Below, piece after piece: positions 9,621 to 16,761 of a stretch of DNA of 64,000 bases. The position numbers were made by a program, and so were the translations under genes. The notes beneath the pieces are model-generated. The model was not told where the DNA came from. It saw only the letters and a program-made list of their open reading frames with translations, and did not search any database. Positions within the stretch are counted from its first letter, which is position 1; the number at the start of each line of letters is the position of its first letter. The DNA comes from Anaerolineales bacterium (lineage in GTDB: Bacteria; Chloroflexota; Anaerolineae; Aggregatilineales; J027): the NCBI GenBank assembly GCA_020634155.1, contig JACKCI010000002.1, positions 62,001-126,000 of the forward strand, in the 5' to 3' direction.

Positions 9621-11384
9621 ATGCCTGCCGAAGACCGTATTATCATTGAGCAGGAAGGCTTTCCTGCTCAGATTATTTATGTTAAAACAGCCACATTGAT
9701 GATTGGGCGTGACCCTGACCATCCGATTCCGCTAGGTGGGGGGAAGGTCTCGCGCAACCATGCCGTGATTGAGCGCCATCCGGATGGCTCCTATACTGTG
9801 ACCGACCTCGGTAGCACCAATGGCACCTTTATGGATGACGCCAAGTTGCTATCGAATGTACCAGAGCCGTGGACACCCAAGCAGATATTGATAGTCGGTG
9901 ATTTTCGCTTGCGGCTAGAGCCTGCGGGGAACACAGGTAATGTTGTACCCCGCCAAAAAGGTGGCAAGTTTGTCACCAGTATTCAAATTGATGATGAGCC
10001 AGAATATCCCGATTACGCGGCTGGTGAATCAGATGATGCCGCCTTATATAAGCCTGCTGAACAAGGTGGGGGCAATGTATCTAAGGCAGGTGTCGTTTTA
10101 GAACCACGGCGCGTGGTGGTGGCAGCGGGTGGTCATGCTAATGCCCAAGTGAATCTAAGCAACCAAGGTGATATTGTTGAACACTATCGTGTCAAGATCC
10201 TTGGACTGCCCAAGGAATGGGCGATTGAGCCACCCAGCACCCTGCAACTGCTCCCTACCAAACAAGGGTCGTTGCTGTTGGTGTTTAATCCTCCCAAGCA
10301 TTTTAGCAGTCGGGCAGGTGACCATCCCTTTGAGTTGGTGGTTATCAATGAACACAATATTGAAGTGGAACGCACACAAGGGATTCTGCACATTGAGCCA
10401 TTTTATGTGTACAAAACTAGTCTTGAACCGAAGCGTACCACCAATGGCAAGTTGATTAATTTCTTTATTGAAAACGAGAGTAACGCCGTTGATAGCTATA
10501 CGGTCAGTTGTGCTGACCAGCAAGAAAAACTGAAGTTCTTTCCCCCCTTTCAACCTGCTACTGTTGCTCCGGGGCAGAAAGCACGGCTGGATTTTGAAGC
10601 CCGCACGCGCCCCTTTGCTGGGGTACTCATCGGCAGACCCAAGATTTACCCCTTCGAGTTAACGGCAGATGCAGCGGCGGCGAAACAAAAGCAAGCCCAA
10701 CGTGCCGAGTTTGAGGCACGGGCCAGTTTTCCGTTGTGGCTACTGATTTTCTTGATGGTTTTGCTCCTGCTGTTGCTGCTGTTGCTATATTTCCTATTCC
10801 GACCAGAGCCAGCACCACCACCCGAAGAACCAACCTTTGGAACAGCAACGAGTGTCAATAATGATATCCGTGATTTGCTCACGGCAACCGCTGAGAAATT
10901 TGCTACCTTAGAGATTGACCGTGCCACAGAGGTTGTCGTTACGCAAACTGCTGAGGCTTTGATTGATAGTGACGACGATGGCTTAAGCGATTTTGAAGAG
11001 CGTGAGCTGGGTACTGATCCGAATCTTGATGATACCGACGGTGATGGCCTCAAAGATGGCGAAGAAGTTGAGTTAAAGGCGCGTTATGAATGCCTTGACC
11101 CAACCAAGGATGACTCGGACGAGGACGGGTTGAAGGATGGTGAGGAAATTGAGTTGTTAGGACGCTATCCGAGCTTGAGTCCGTGCGTCCGTGACTCGGA
11201 TGGAGATGGCTTATCGGATGGTCGAGAGATTGGGTTGCAAGACACTTATCCAGATTTGAGTCCGACCAATCCTGATACCGATGGGGATACCTTCAACGAC
11301 CGAATTGAGATTGACCAGTTTGGTACCGACCCCACCAAGTTTGACCTAGAACCACCTGATATCCCAGAAAATGGAGAAAGCTAA
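9621..11384 (+). CDS. Membrane-anchored FHA protein with calcium-binding (TSP3-like) repeats
   Basis: The 587-residue protein has an N-terminal FHA domain (about 15-105, with GRDPDHPIPLGGGKVSRNHA and DLGSTNGTFM). A middle part resembles Ig-like or CARDB-like modules (about 155-360). One strong membrane segment follows (about 370-395, WLLIFLMVLLLLLLLLLYFL). The tail holds four Asp-rich thrombospondin-type-3-like repeats (DSDDDGLSDFEE, DTDGDGLKDGEE, DSDEDGLKDGEE, DSDGDGLSDGRE). Topology would place FHA in the cytoplasm and the calcium-binding tail outside. It is the last gene of the operon, before a terminator. A role in tethering the particle to the membrane is plausible but not shown. Confidence 0.8.
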   Translation: MPAEDRIIIEQEGFPAQIIYVKTATLMIGRDPDHPIPLGGGKVSRNHAVIERHPDGSYTVTDLGSTNGTFMDDAKLLSNVPEPWTPKQILIVGDFRLRLEPAGNTGNVVPRQKGGKFVTSIQIDDEPEYPDYAAGESDDAALYKPAEQGGGNVSKAGVVLEPRRVVVAAGGHANAQVNLSNQGDIVEHYRVKILGLPKEWAIEPPSTLQLLPTKQGSLLLVFNPPKHFSSRAGDHPFELVVINEHNIEVERTQGILHIEPFYVYKTSLEPKRTTNGKLINFFIENESNAVDSYTVSCADQQEKLKFFPPFQPATVAPGQKARLDFEARTRPFAGVLIGRPKIYPFELTADAAAAKQKQAQRAEFEARASFPLWLLIFLMVLLLLLLLLLYFLFRPEPAPPPEEPTFGTATSVNNDIRDLLTATAEKFATLEIDRATEVVVTQTAEALIDSDDDGLSDFEERELGTDPNLDDTDGDGLKDGEEVELKARYECLDPTKDDSDEDGLKDGEEIELLGRYPSLSPCVRDSDGDGLSDGREIGLQDTYPDLSPTNPDTDGDTFNDRIEIDQFGTDPTKFDLEPPDIPENGES

Positions 11385-11392
11385 GAATGGAC

Positions 11393-11421
11393 AAGAGCAG
11401 GTGCAATGCCTGCTCTTTTTT
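11393..11421 (+). terminator. Intrinsic terminator of the injection-system operon
   Basis: A 9-bp stem AAGAGCAGG/CCTGCTCTT with a 7-nt loop is followed by a run of T, just after the FHA-membrane gene stop at 11384. Confidence 0.9.
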
Positions 11422-11438
11422 ATCTTCAAAATTTTCCA

Positions 11439-11467
11439 TTGACAGCAAGGGGGGGGATTGGTATACT
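11439..11467 (+). promoter_or_regulatory. Sigma-70 promoter of tRNA-Asp
   Basis: TTGACA at 11439-11444, a 17-bp spacer, and TATACT at 11462-11467. The tRNA starts 13 bp downstream. The match is close to consensus and is correctly spaced for a stable-RNA promoter. Confidence 0.88.
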
Positions 11468-11480
11468 GCATTTAACAATT

Positions 11481-11553
11481 GGGGGCGTGGTGTAGTGGTT
11501 AACATGCTACCCTGTCAAGGTAGAGATCGCGGGTTCGAGCCCCGTCGCTCCCG
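11481..11553 (+). tRNA. tRNA-Asp (anticodon GTC)
   Basis: All four arms fold. The acceptor is GGGGGCG with CGCTCCC (one G-T pair), with discriminator G. The D stem is GTGT/ACAT. The anticodon stem is CTACC/GGTAG with loop CTGTCAA and anticodon GTC at 11514-11516. The T stem is GCGGG/CCCGT around TTCGAGC. CCA is not encoded. The last 13 bp also serve as the attachment core of the adjoining mobile element, and the element's recombinase stop codon lies on the opposite strand within the anticodon loop. Confidence 0.95.
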
Positions 11554-13251
11554 AGTGTGTACTACATTGGTAGTATCCGGAACTTCCACAGATTCTTCTG
11601 TGGAATTTTCGTTTTCTAGGCCCAATGTAAGATGGAAATTGGGTCTCAACGATATTGCAACTACCTTATCCCCTTTCACCCAAACACGAGCCACGATCAT
11701 GTTAACTAGCGACTTTTGGGCTTGGCGGTCTCCATTCGTATTCGCCCAGTAGGTACTGAAATTCTCTAGCAAATCTGCTGCAATTTCTAAATCATCATCA
11801 GGGATAGGGCTTAGGCGTTCAAGTTCCTGTTGAAGATTGACACGTTCTTGTAGGTAAGCGTCTCGGTCTGTGACAAAACCATGATCCCATCGGAAGTCCA
11901 TACGTGCAATGACTTCCTTGATTTCTGTGATACGCTGATCCAGATTTTTGTCACCAAGTAACTCACCCAACGCATGTACCATATGTTGACGCCAGTTTTC
12001 GGGCGGTCTCAGGGTCTTAAGTAACTCAACAACTTGTTCCTCAACAACTGTAGACCTCACCGATTTTTGAGTGCAGGAACGACCAAAATCGCGTGCGCGG
12101 CACCGATAATATTGATTACTGTTGTCGTTATTGCTTTGGGCACGCATCTTGCCGTAGCTATCATCTTGAACATCACTGGGCATGTTCTCAACGCAGGAAG
12201 CGCAATAGGCAAGATTACTCAATAGATACACAAAACGTTGTGGATAGTATTCGTGATGGGTTGCTCTGCGCTCACGTTGTTCCATGCAGCGATCAAATAG
12301 CTCTTGGTCAATAATGGCCTCATGCTTGCCATCAAACCATTCTATGGGTTGGTCGTAGGAACGTTTCCCATTCGCATGGCGGGTATATTCTTGATACTTG
12401 ACCTTGCCCAAGTAGGTCTGGTTTTGAAGCATGTCTCGCACAGTATCCGTTGAAAAGGGTTTGCCACTCTTGCTCACATAGCCACTATCGTTGAGCCATC
12501 TCGCAATCTGATTGTCGCTATAGGTTCCCGTTGCATACATTTCAAAGGCTTTTTTGAGTGCGGCCACCTCTTCTTGGTTCGGCACCAACACACCGTCCGC
12601 ATTCTTGTCATACCCAAATGGTGGGCGATTGTTGTGGTACCCCTGTCTGGCCTTCTCTTTCTTGCCTTTGCGCGTTTCGGTGGCAAGGTTGCGGCTATAC
12701 CAGTCCGCCACGCTTTCCATAATGCCTTCAATCAACGCACCAATGGGGCCATCACTGTCTTCAGATGGCTCACTCACGGAGTAGACCTTAATACCATACT
12801 CTTGTCGCAGTAACGATTTGATTGCCAATGCGTCGGTACGATTGCGTGCGAAGCGGTCAAACTTGTGGACGACAATGGCGTCAAACATATTCTGCTTGGC
12901 ATCACGTCGCATCTGTAGGAATTCTGGACGGTCTGAGGTGCGCCCTGATTTCCCCTCATCAACATAGATTTTGACAACTTTCCCCCCTTGAGCCTTGGCC
13001 CAAGTATCAATAGCGCGTTTTTGGGCATCTATACTGAAATTTCCAATTTGCTCTTCTGAACTGACCCGAACATAGGCTGCATAACGCATGATGGTTTTTG
13101 TCTCCCCAGTTAATGTGGCTGTTCCCACCTCAGTCAAATGTGCCTCTAGCCTGATACTGTCGGCAGTTTCGTCAAGTTTCGGCACAGTGAAATATCGTTT
13201 GTCGGCGATATGAGGGACAAGGTGGATATTGTTGACGGTTGTTTTATGCAC
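11515..13251 (-). CDS. Large serine recombinase (integrase) of element 1
   Basis: The 578-residue protein has a resolvase catalytic domain from about residue 55, with the YVRVSSEEQ motif giving nucleophile Ser64 and Arg62. A recombinase domain, a zinc ribbon (CASC and later CRARDFGRSCTQ) and a coiled-coil region (REQL-type helices about 440-500) follow. Start is GTG at 13251, 8 nt inside the upstream gene. A conserved 50-residue N-terminal extension (ADKRYFTVPKL) is shared with the second element's copy. The last residues (RERRGSNPRSLP) are encoded by the antisense of the tRNA, with the stop inside the anticodon loop. It very likely integrates and excises the element at the tRNA. Confidence 0.92.
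   Translation of the reverse strand: MHKTTVNNIHLVPHIADKRYFTVPKLDETADSIRLEAHLTEVGTATLTGETKTIMRYAAYVRVSSEEQIGNFSIDAQKRAIDTWAKAQGGKVVKIYVDEGKSGRTSDRPEFLQMRRDAKQNMFDAIVVHKFDRFARNRTDALAIKSLLRQEYGIKVYSVSEPSEDSDGPIGALIEGIMESVADWYSRNLATETRKGKKEKARQGYHNNRPPFGYDKNADGVLVPNQEEVAALKKAFEMYATGTYSDNQIARWLNDSGYVSKSGKPFSTDTVRDMLQNQTYLGKVKYQEYTRHANGKRSYDQPIEWFDGKHEAIIDQELFDRCMEQRERRATHHEYYPQRFVYLLSNLAYCASCVENMPSDVQDDSYGKMRAQSNNDNSNQYYRCRARDFGRSCTQKSVRSTVVEEQVVELLKTLRPPENWRQHMVHALGELLGDKNLDQRITEIKEVIARMDFRWDHGFVTDRDAYLQERVNLQQELERLSPIPDDDLEIAADLLENFSTYWANTNGDRQAQKSLVNMIVARVWVKGDKVVAISLRPNFHLTLGLENENSTEESVEVPDTTNVVHTRERRGSNPRSLP
11541..11553 (+). repeat. Left attachment core (att) in the tRNA 3' end
   Basis: CCCGTCGCTCCCG is identical to 48902-48914. 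It covers the 3' half of the T stem, the acceptor 3' strand and the discriminator, so insertion leaves the tRNA intact. An element-side arm tgtgtac follows at 11556-11562, as at the second site. Confidence 0.82.
11584..11617 (+). terminator. Terminator-like hairpin inside the recombinase 3' end, downstream of the tRNA
   Basis: TTCCACAGA/TCTGTGGAA pairs around a short loop and is followed by TTTTCGTTTTCT on the + strand, 31 bp past the tRNA. The second element keeps the same stem with a different loop at 48946-48965. It would end the tRNA transcript while lying within the antisense recombinase coding sequence. Confidence 0.6.
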
Positions 13252-13576
13252 TCATTCCTTTAAGGCTATACTTTGACGCATAGCCCTTTTTGTACTTTTG
13301 GGTGGATACAAGCTGTCTTTTGAAACAGAGTATCCATTCAGCCAAGGCGAACAATTTCGGATACCCTAGCCTGTAACTGATAAGTTCTATTTCAAGAACC
13401 TCCACACGACGCTGATAACTGCGTTGGACAGCCTTGAGACGCTTCCTTTTAGCCCATACGGCAAGATTTTCAAATTCATACAGGACTTCTAAATGGTTCA
13501 GTATCCCTTGGAACTTGAGCCACAAGTAGCGCCACCAGTAAAAGGAATGTGAAAAGTATTTATCCGTTTTAATCAT
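13244..13576 (-). CDS. Small basic conserved protein upstream of the recombinase
   Basis: 110 residues, with an aromatic N-terminus (SFYWWRYLWLK) and a central WAKRKRL motif followed by basic helices and a YPKL segment. The relative at 50849-51112 in element 2 keeps WAKRKRL and PKL and the same position. It shares a consensus promoter with the recombinase and overlaps its start by 8 nt, so the two are cotranslated. The function is unknown. Size, charge and coupling to a serine integrase make an excision or directionality factor a reasonable guess, not shown by sequence. Confidence 0.65.
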   Translation of the reverse strand: MIKTDKYFSHSFYWWRYLWLKFQGILNHLEVLYEFENLAVWAKRKRLKAVQRSYQRRVEVLEIELISYRLGYPKLFALAEWILCFKRQLVSTQKYKKGYASKYSLKGMSA

Positions 13577-13585
13577 ATATCTATG

Positions 13586-13614
13586 ATTTTATCGGATGAG
13601 TTATACTGTGTCAA
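13586..13614 (-). promoter_or_regulatory. Promoter of the small protein-recombinase operon
   Basis: On the minus strand: TTGACA (13614-13609), a 17-bp spacer, TAAAAT (13591-13586). ATCCG/CGGAT half-sites flank the -10 and start region (13562-13567 and 13591-13596), resembling the operator between the Xre gene and the micro-gene, so the Xre protein may control it. Confidence 0.75.
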
Positions 13615-13639
13615 CAAGCACAAATGGGGAGAAAACTAC

Positions 13640-13984
13640 CTAGACAAGGGTCTTGACCAACAAACGTACCATATCAATGACCATTTGCTGTAAATCATCC
13701 GAAGGTAGCAGATGAAACTGTTCGAGCAGAAGTTCATCTCGCTCAGTAGTTGAATGTGCATCCGAGAGGAAATATAGGAGCGGAACATCTAGAATTGCGG
13801 CAAGAATAGGTACTTCGGTTACAGCAAGACGACGCTTGCCGTTCTCAAGTTCTGAAATAGCACGCTGCCCTAGACCTAGCTGGGCGGCGAGTTCTTCTTG
13901 AGATAGGCCCTGCCGTTCCCTTGCTTCACGTATCTTTTGCCCAAGCTGGTAGGAATCCAAATCAATGTTATCCGCAAAACTCAT
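13640..13984 (-). CDS. Xre-family transcriptional regulator of element 1
   Basis: The 114-residue protein has an HTH_3 domain at about 15-72 (LGQKIREARERQGLSQEELAA, then LGLGQRAISELENGKRRL). The C-terminal helix contains LPSDDLQQMVIDMVRLLVK, likely for dimerisation. It is transcribed away from the micro-gene promoter, whose -35 lies only 8 bp upstream of this ATG, so the protein can bind between them and act like a phage repressor. Element 2 has an equivalent at 51187-51534 with the same geometry. There is no peptidase domain for RecA-dependent self-cleavage. Confidence 0.85.
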   Translation of the reverse strand: MSFADNIDLDSYQLGQKIREARERQGLSQEELAAQLGLGQRAISELENGKRRLAVTEVPILAAILDVPLLYFLSDAHSTTERDELLLEQFHLLPSDDLQQMVIDMVRLLVKTLV

Positions 13985-13991
13985 AGATTTA

Positions 13992-14058
13992 TTGCAATAA
14001 TAGATTTTCTGTCATATACTGTCTATGAGATAAACGGATTGATATATCCGTTATTCTC
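13992..14058 (+). promoter_or_regulatory. Divergent promoter with inverted-repeat operator (element 1 switch)
   Basis: TTGCAA (13992-13997), 17 bp, TATACT (14015-14020) face the micro-gene. Just downstream, GAGATAAACGGAT (14027-14039) and ATCCGTTATTCTC (14046-14058) form an imperfect 13-bp inverted repeat with a 6-bp spacer, a likely binding site for the neighbouring Xre protein. Confidence 0.78.
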
Positions 14059-14094
14059 ATTCATCGCTCAACCTTTTGTGAAAGGATGGCCTCG

Positions 14095-14121
14095 ATGAGC
14101 AACGGTGGCGGTGGTTCGTAG
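14095..14121 (+). CDS. Micro-ORF, 8 residues (MSNGGGGS)
   Basis: An ATG follows AAAGGA with 9-nt spacing. Eight codons end in TAG, and an 11-bp perfect stem-loop (GTGAGAAGCCT/AGGCTTCTCAC, 14133-14163) follows. Element 2 has an 8-codon ORF of the same type (MSGGGGTL) in the same place. Both have a consensus promoter about 75 bp upstream. This may be a leader peptide, a very short product, or just the translated part of a small regulatory RNA. An in-frame ATG at 14086 lacks RBS spacing. Confidence 0.5.
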   Translation: MSNGGGGS

Positions 14122-14132
14122 TTGTTTCGGTA

Positions 14133-14163
14133 GTGAGAAGCCTTAGAGGTGGAGGCTTCTCAC
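14133..14163. terminator. Stem-loop between the micro-gene and the convergent 218-codon gene
   Basis: Perfect 11-bp stem GTGAGAAGCCT/AGGCTTCTCAC with a 9-nt loop. There is no clear T run on either side, so it may end transcripts weakly or stabilise the 3' end of a small RNA. The element 2 equivalent has a proper T run. Confidence 0.55.
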
Positions 14164-14165
14164 CC

Positions 14166-14822
14166 TCACCACTTCCAAGCCATGATATAGGCTTCGAACA
14201 CTCTGGGATGCCGAGTTTCCCACCTAACCTCATAACGCCCATCAGCAAGTCGATGAATATGGTCTTGCCCCAGAATAGTGGTTCGGGTTGAGTTCTGCCG
14301 GACTAAACTTACCTCTATAGGTGGGCGCTGCGAAGGAAAAACCACAGTAATACGGAAGTTCTTGATATAGTGATCGACCTCCGTTTGTATGTCTTCCGAA
14401 TGCCTAGTGAAGCCATTTTTGATTGCGCGGCGGATATAGATGTTCTCAATATCCCCTTTATTCTTGGTCTGCCGCAGTGATATTAATACACGATACCGAT
14501 GACCTTCCTTATATCGGTCAACTGCTACTCCCGGTGAACACTGATAGTCTGCGAAAATCTCCCCAACACCCCATGCCTTGTCTTGAATAGCTATGATATT
14601 GTCTTGAACAAAGCGGACTTGTTGGCGTTTCTCATATACTGCAACTTTGCCCTCAACATCCATGAGTTCTAGCCGTGTCTCATGCTCTAACACTTCATAA
14701 GAGCCAGTTCGACCCAATTTTGGCAGAAAAGGAACATTGTGGACAAACGATGATACGACTCCGAGGATTTCAAGAAACGATGAAACACTCTTGAATAGAC
14801 CAATGGAAATAACATCACTCAT
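14166..14822 (-). CDS. Conserved protein of unknown function (element 1 copy)
   Basis: 218 residues. The ATG at 14822 is chosen because the longer frame would begin with TTG. Beta-strand-rich, with LELMDVEGKVAVYEKRQQVRF, then FADYQCSPGVAVDRYKEGHR, VLISLRQTKNKGDIE and a final YEVRWETRHPRVFE segment. The relative at 51718-52359 keeps the CSPG, VDRY, RVLISLR and WETxxPRxFE motifs. The N-terminus is hydrophobic but short. No known domain is recognised. It sits convergent to the micro-gene in both elements, so it is a core gene of this element family. Confidence 0.7.
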   Translation of the reverse strand: MSDVISIGLFKSVSSFLEILGVVSSFVHNVPFLPKLGRTGSYEVLEHETRLELMDVEGKVAVYEKRQQVRFVQDNIIAIQDKAWGVGEIFADYQCSPGVAVDRYKEGHRYRVLISLRQTKNKGDIENIYIRRAIKNGFTRHSEDIQTEVDHYIKNFRITVVFPSQRPPIEVSLVRQNSTRTTILGQDHIHRLADGRYEVRWETRHPRVFEAYIMAWKW

Positions 14823-14851
14823 AGGCAATATCGTATCATACGAAGCAAATC

Positions 14852-15097
14852 CTAATCACTCTCTTTCAATGCTTCTCGCAAAACAAAGAGCATATTGACC
14901 AAGAATTGTTCTGAGCCTTCTTCTGCTATCATGCGGGCGGCTGAACGCACCCACGTTTCATCTTCAATAAGTTGAGGATATGGCCCAACACCAGCATAAA
15001 TCGGGTTGCATACCATACCACGCAGTTTTTTCGCATCTGGCTTGTCGCCGGATCGCCCAAACTCCACATTGACCTTTGGTAGTTTCTTATCTGCCAT
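14852..15097 (-). CDS. Small conserved hypothetical protein
   Basis: 81 residues with a CNPIYAGVGPYPQLIEDETW motif and a closing helix (EEGSEQFLVNMLFVLREAL). RBS gggagaaac precedes the ATG. It has no counterpart in element 2, where the gap between the flanking genes is only 137 bp. I do not recognise a function. Confidence 0.6.
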   Translation of the reverse strand: MADKKLPKVNVEFGRSGDKPDAKKLRGMVCNPIYAGVGPYPQLIEDETWVRSAARMIAEEGSEQFLVNMLFVLREALKESD

Positions 15098-15274
15098 GTG
15101 TTTCTCCCACAGTTATCGGTTGTTGATTAATTGTATCGGAAAACACGAAAAAGGGCTTTAGGATGCAACAGGCGCTACTTAGCAATGAACTATGGGGACA
15201 TAGTAGCCACCTCTGTCATGGGTTGGGAAAACGACATTTGCGTCTCACAGTGGCGCAGCCGGTTGAAAAAGTCA

Positions 15275-15586
15275 TTAAAGTTGGTTCGACGCTTTAGAAG
15301 GTTGTGGCAACTTCCGCTTCAAATCAACATAGTAGTTTTCTCTCGTCCCCACAAAATGAATGGTAATTTCTTGGGCTTCATAATCAACCTCGTATGCGGC
15401 CCGGTAGTGAGTTCCTCTAAACACCATCCGTAGTGAATGAAGGTACTTGAACTCACCGTGCAGCCGCTTCCCCTTGTCAGGATGTTCAGATAGCGCGAAA
15501 AGCTCTTGCTTGAGATAGCTTTGAATATGTTTGGGCAGTTTACGGATAGATTTTCGAGCCGCTGGGGTTGTCACGAGTGTGTACAT
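15275..15586 (-). CDS. RelE/ParE-family toxin
   Basis: 103 residues of the RelE/ParE fold: YTLVTTPAARKSIRKLPKHI start, a basic RLHGEFKYLHSLRMVFRGTHYR core and a VDYEAQEITIHFVGTRENYY closing strand. Such toxins cleave ribosome-bound mRNA or inhibit gyrase. The antitoxin gene lies 3 bp upstream. The protein is identical to the element 2 copy apart from one extra C-terminal residue there. Confidence 0.85.
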   Translation of the reverse strand: MYTLVTTPAARKSIRKLPKHIQSYLKQELFALSEHPDKGKRLHGEFKYLHSLRMVFRGTHYRAAYEVDYEAQEITIHFVGTRENYYVDLKRKLPQPSKASNQL

Positions 15587-15589
15587 ACC

Positions 15590-15895
15590 TTACTCAGCAA
15601 AAGCCTGATCAAGCGGGATTTTCTGTTCCGCTTCCCTCTCAGCCAAACTTTCATAGATCGCACTGCGGGCTTGTTTATCCAGCATCAGCCACAGCGTGTC
15701 TTCAAGTGAAGTATCGCTTTTCACCAGTTTCTCCAGCGCACTGAAGTAGGTATCGTTGACTAAGCGGGCCATGACCTTGTTTTTGCGAGCAATCAGAAAC
15801 TGAGCATTGTTGTAGTACACCTCTTCCAACACTTCGCCCATGTGCTGGCGCAGGTGCAATGTAGCAATCGAGGTTTGGGTGGGGGTTTTGTGCAT
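15590..15895 (-). CDS. Phd/YefM-like antitoxin partner
   Basis: 101 residues from the ATG at 15895 (an upstream ATG at 15913 is possible; neither has a strong RBS). The N-terminus has a Phd-like pattern (TSIATLHLRQHMGEVLEEVYY, then FLIARKNKVMARLV). The C-terminal half, AREAEQKIPLDQAF-like, is the acidic toxin-neutralising part. The gene precedes the RelE-like toxin as in type II modules and probably autoregulates it. Confidence 0.78.
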   Translation of the reverse strand: MHKTPTQTSIATLHLRQHMGEVLEEVYYNNAQFLIARKNKVMARLVNDTYFSALEKLVKSDTSLEDTLWLMLDKQARSAIYESLAEREAEQKIPLDQAFAE

Positions 15896-16165
15896 GTGTG
15901 TATCATAGAACAACTATGAGAGTTGTGAAGTAGCAAACTGAAGTTATGGGGTCGTTTCACCGGGAAGTGAGTTTGCTTGGAATGAGGGTGTTTATGTCGC
16001 ACAATAGCACATTGGCGTCGTTAAAGCCAGATAGTCAATGAAATGGCGTGGCGTATAACTTTGACTGCCTAGAGAAAATCAATTTGAATGGCAGCCCATA
16101 GTCTTGCAGCGGCGGATAACCCTAGAACGGATGTTATCGGCTAGTTCATGCTGCTTCGGGTTTTG

Positions 16166-16435
16166 TTAGGCGAGGCGCTGTGGAGACTGTTTGTTTAAGA
16201 ACTCCAACGCAATCATTCGCACCAAAGTCGTCACACCAATCCCCTGCCGATGGGCAATCGTCTGCAAGCGCATTAAGTCCGTAGATGGGAAGCGCACCGT
16301 AACGCCCCGTTTTATCTGCGGTTTGTAGCTGACTTGGGTGGGTTGCATCTCCGCCTCAAAATCGGTGGTATCGTGGGTGTCCCAAAACTCGGCCTCCTGC
16401 TGTAAGGTCTTGAAAGATGGGATGGGGTTGGTCAT
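16166..16435 (-). CDS. BrnA-type antitoxin (ribbon-helix-helix)
   Basis: 89 residues. The N-terminal part (EAEFWDTHDTTDFEAEM) and the ribbon KRGVTVRFPSTDLMRLQTIA with helix GIGVTTLVRMIALEFL fit the BrnA/CopG antitoxin pattern. It overlaps the upstream toxin gene by 4 nt, the normal brnT-brnA order. Confidence 0.8.
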   Translation of the reverse strand: MTNPIPSFKTLQQEAEFWDTHDTTDFEAEMQPTQVSYKPQIKRGVTVRFPSTDLMRLQTIAHRQGIGVTTLVRMIALEFLNKQSPQRLA

Positions 16436-16713
16436 GCGGCCTCCTTTGGTGGGGTTGCAAGTAATTGGCGCTCACGGCGACTGGCTGGGCGAGCCGTGAC
16501 GGGATAATAAGTCGTTGTCCCCTTGGGTGCCAAGATAACGGTCAGCGCTCGTTGCTGGGTGGTGAAACCAATCACGCGCAGTCTATCGTTATAGGTTTTG
16601 CTCCAACAAGCTGGCCCGGCACAGACCTCCTCGACCTCGTGGGGTGACACCGCGTGTTGGGCAATATGCTCAACATTCCAGTCATCCCAAATAAGGCGGG
16701 AAATCTGAAGCAT
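16432..16713 (-). CDS. BrnT-type ribonuclease toxin
   Basis: 93 residues from ATG 16713 (16737 possible). The pattern is LIWDDWNVEHIAQHAVSPHE, then YNDRLRVIGFTTQQRALTVI, and TARPASRRERQLL at the end, as in BrnT toxins with the WD..N..H and R..ER motifs. It would cleave RNA when not bound by BrnA. In element 2 only the last ~19 codons survive, fused to the neighbouring gene. Confidence 0.8.
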   Translation of the reverse strand: MLQISRLIWDDWNVEHIAQHAVSPHEVEEVCAGPACWSKTYNDRLRVIGFTTQQRALTVILAPKGTTTYYPVTARPASRRERQLLATPPKEAA

Positions 16714-16761
16714 GAACGCATCGTAACACATCCGCACCGTTTGTAAAGCAGTGAAACCCTG

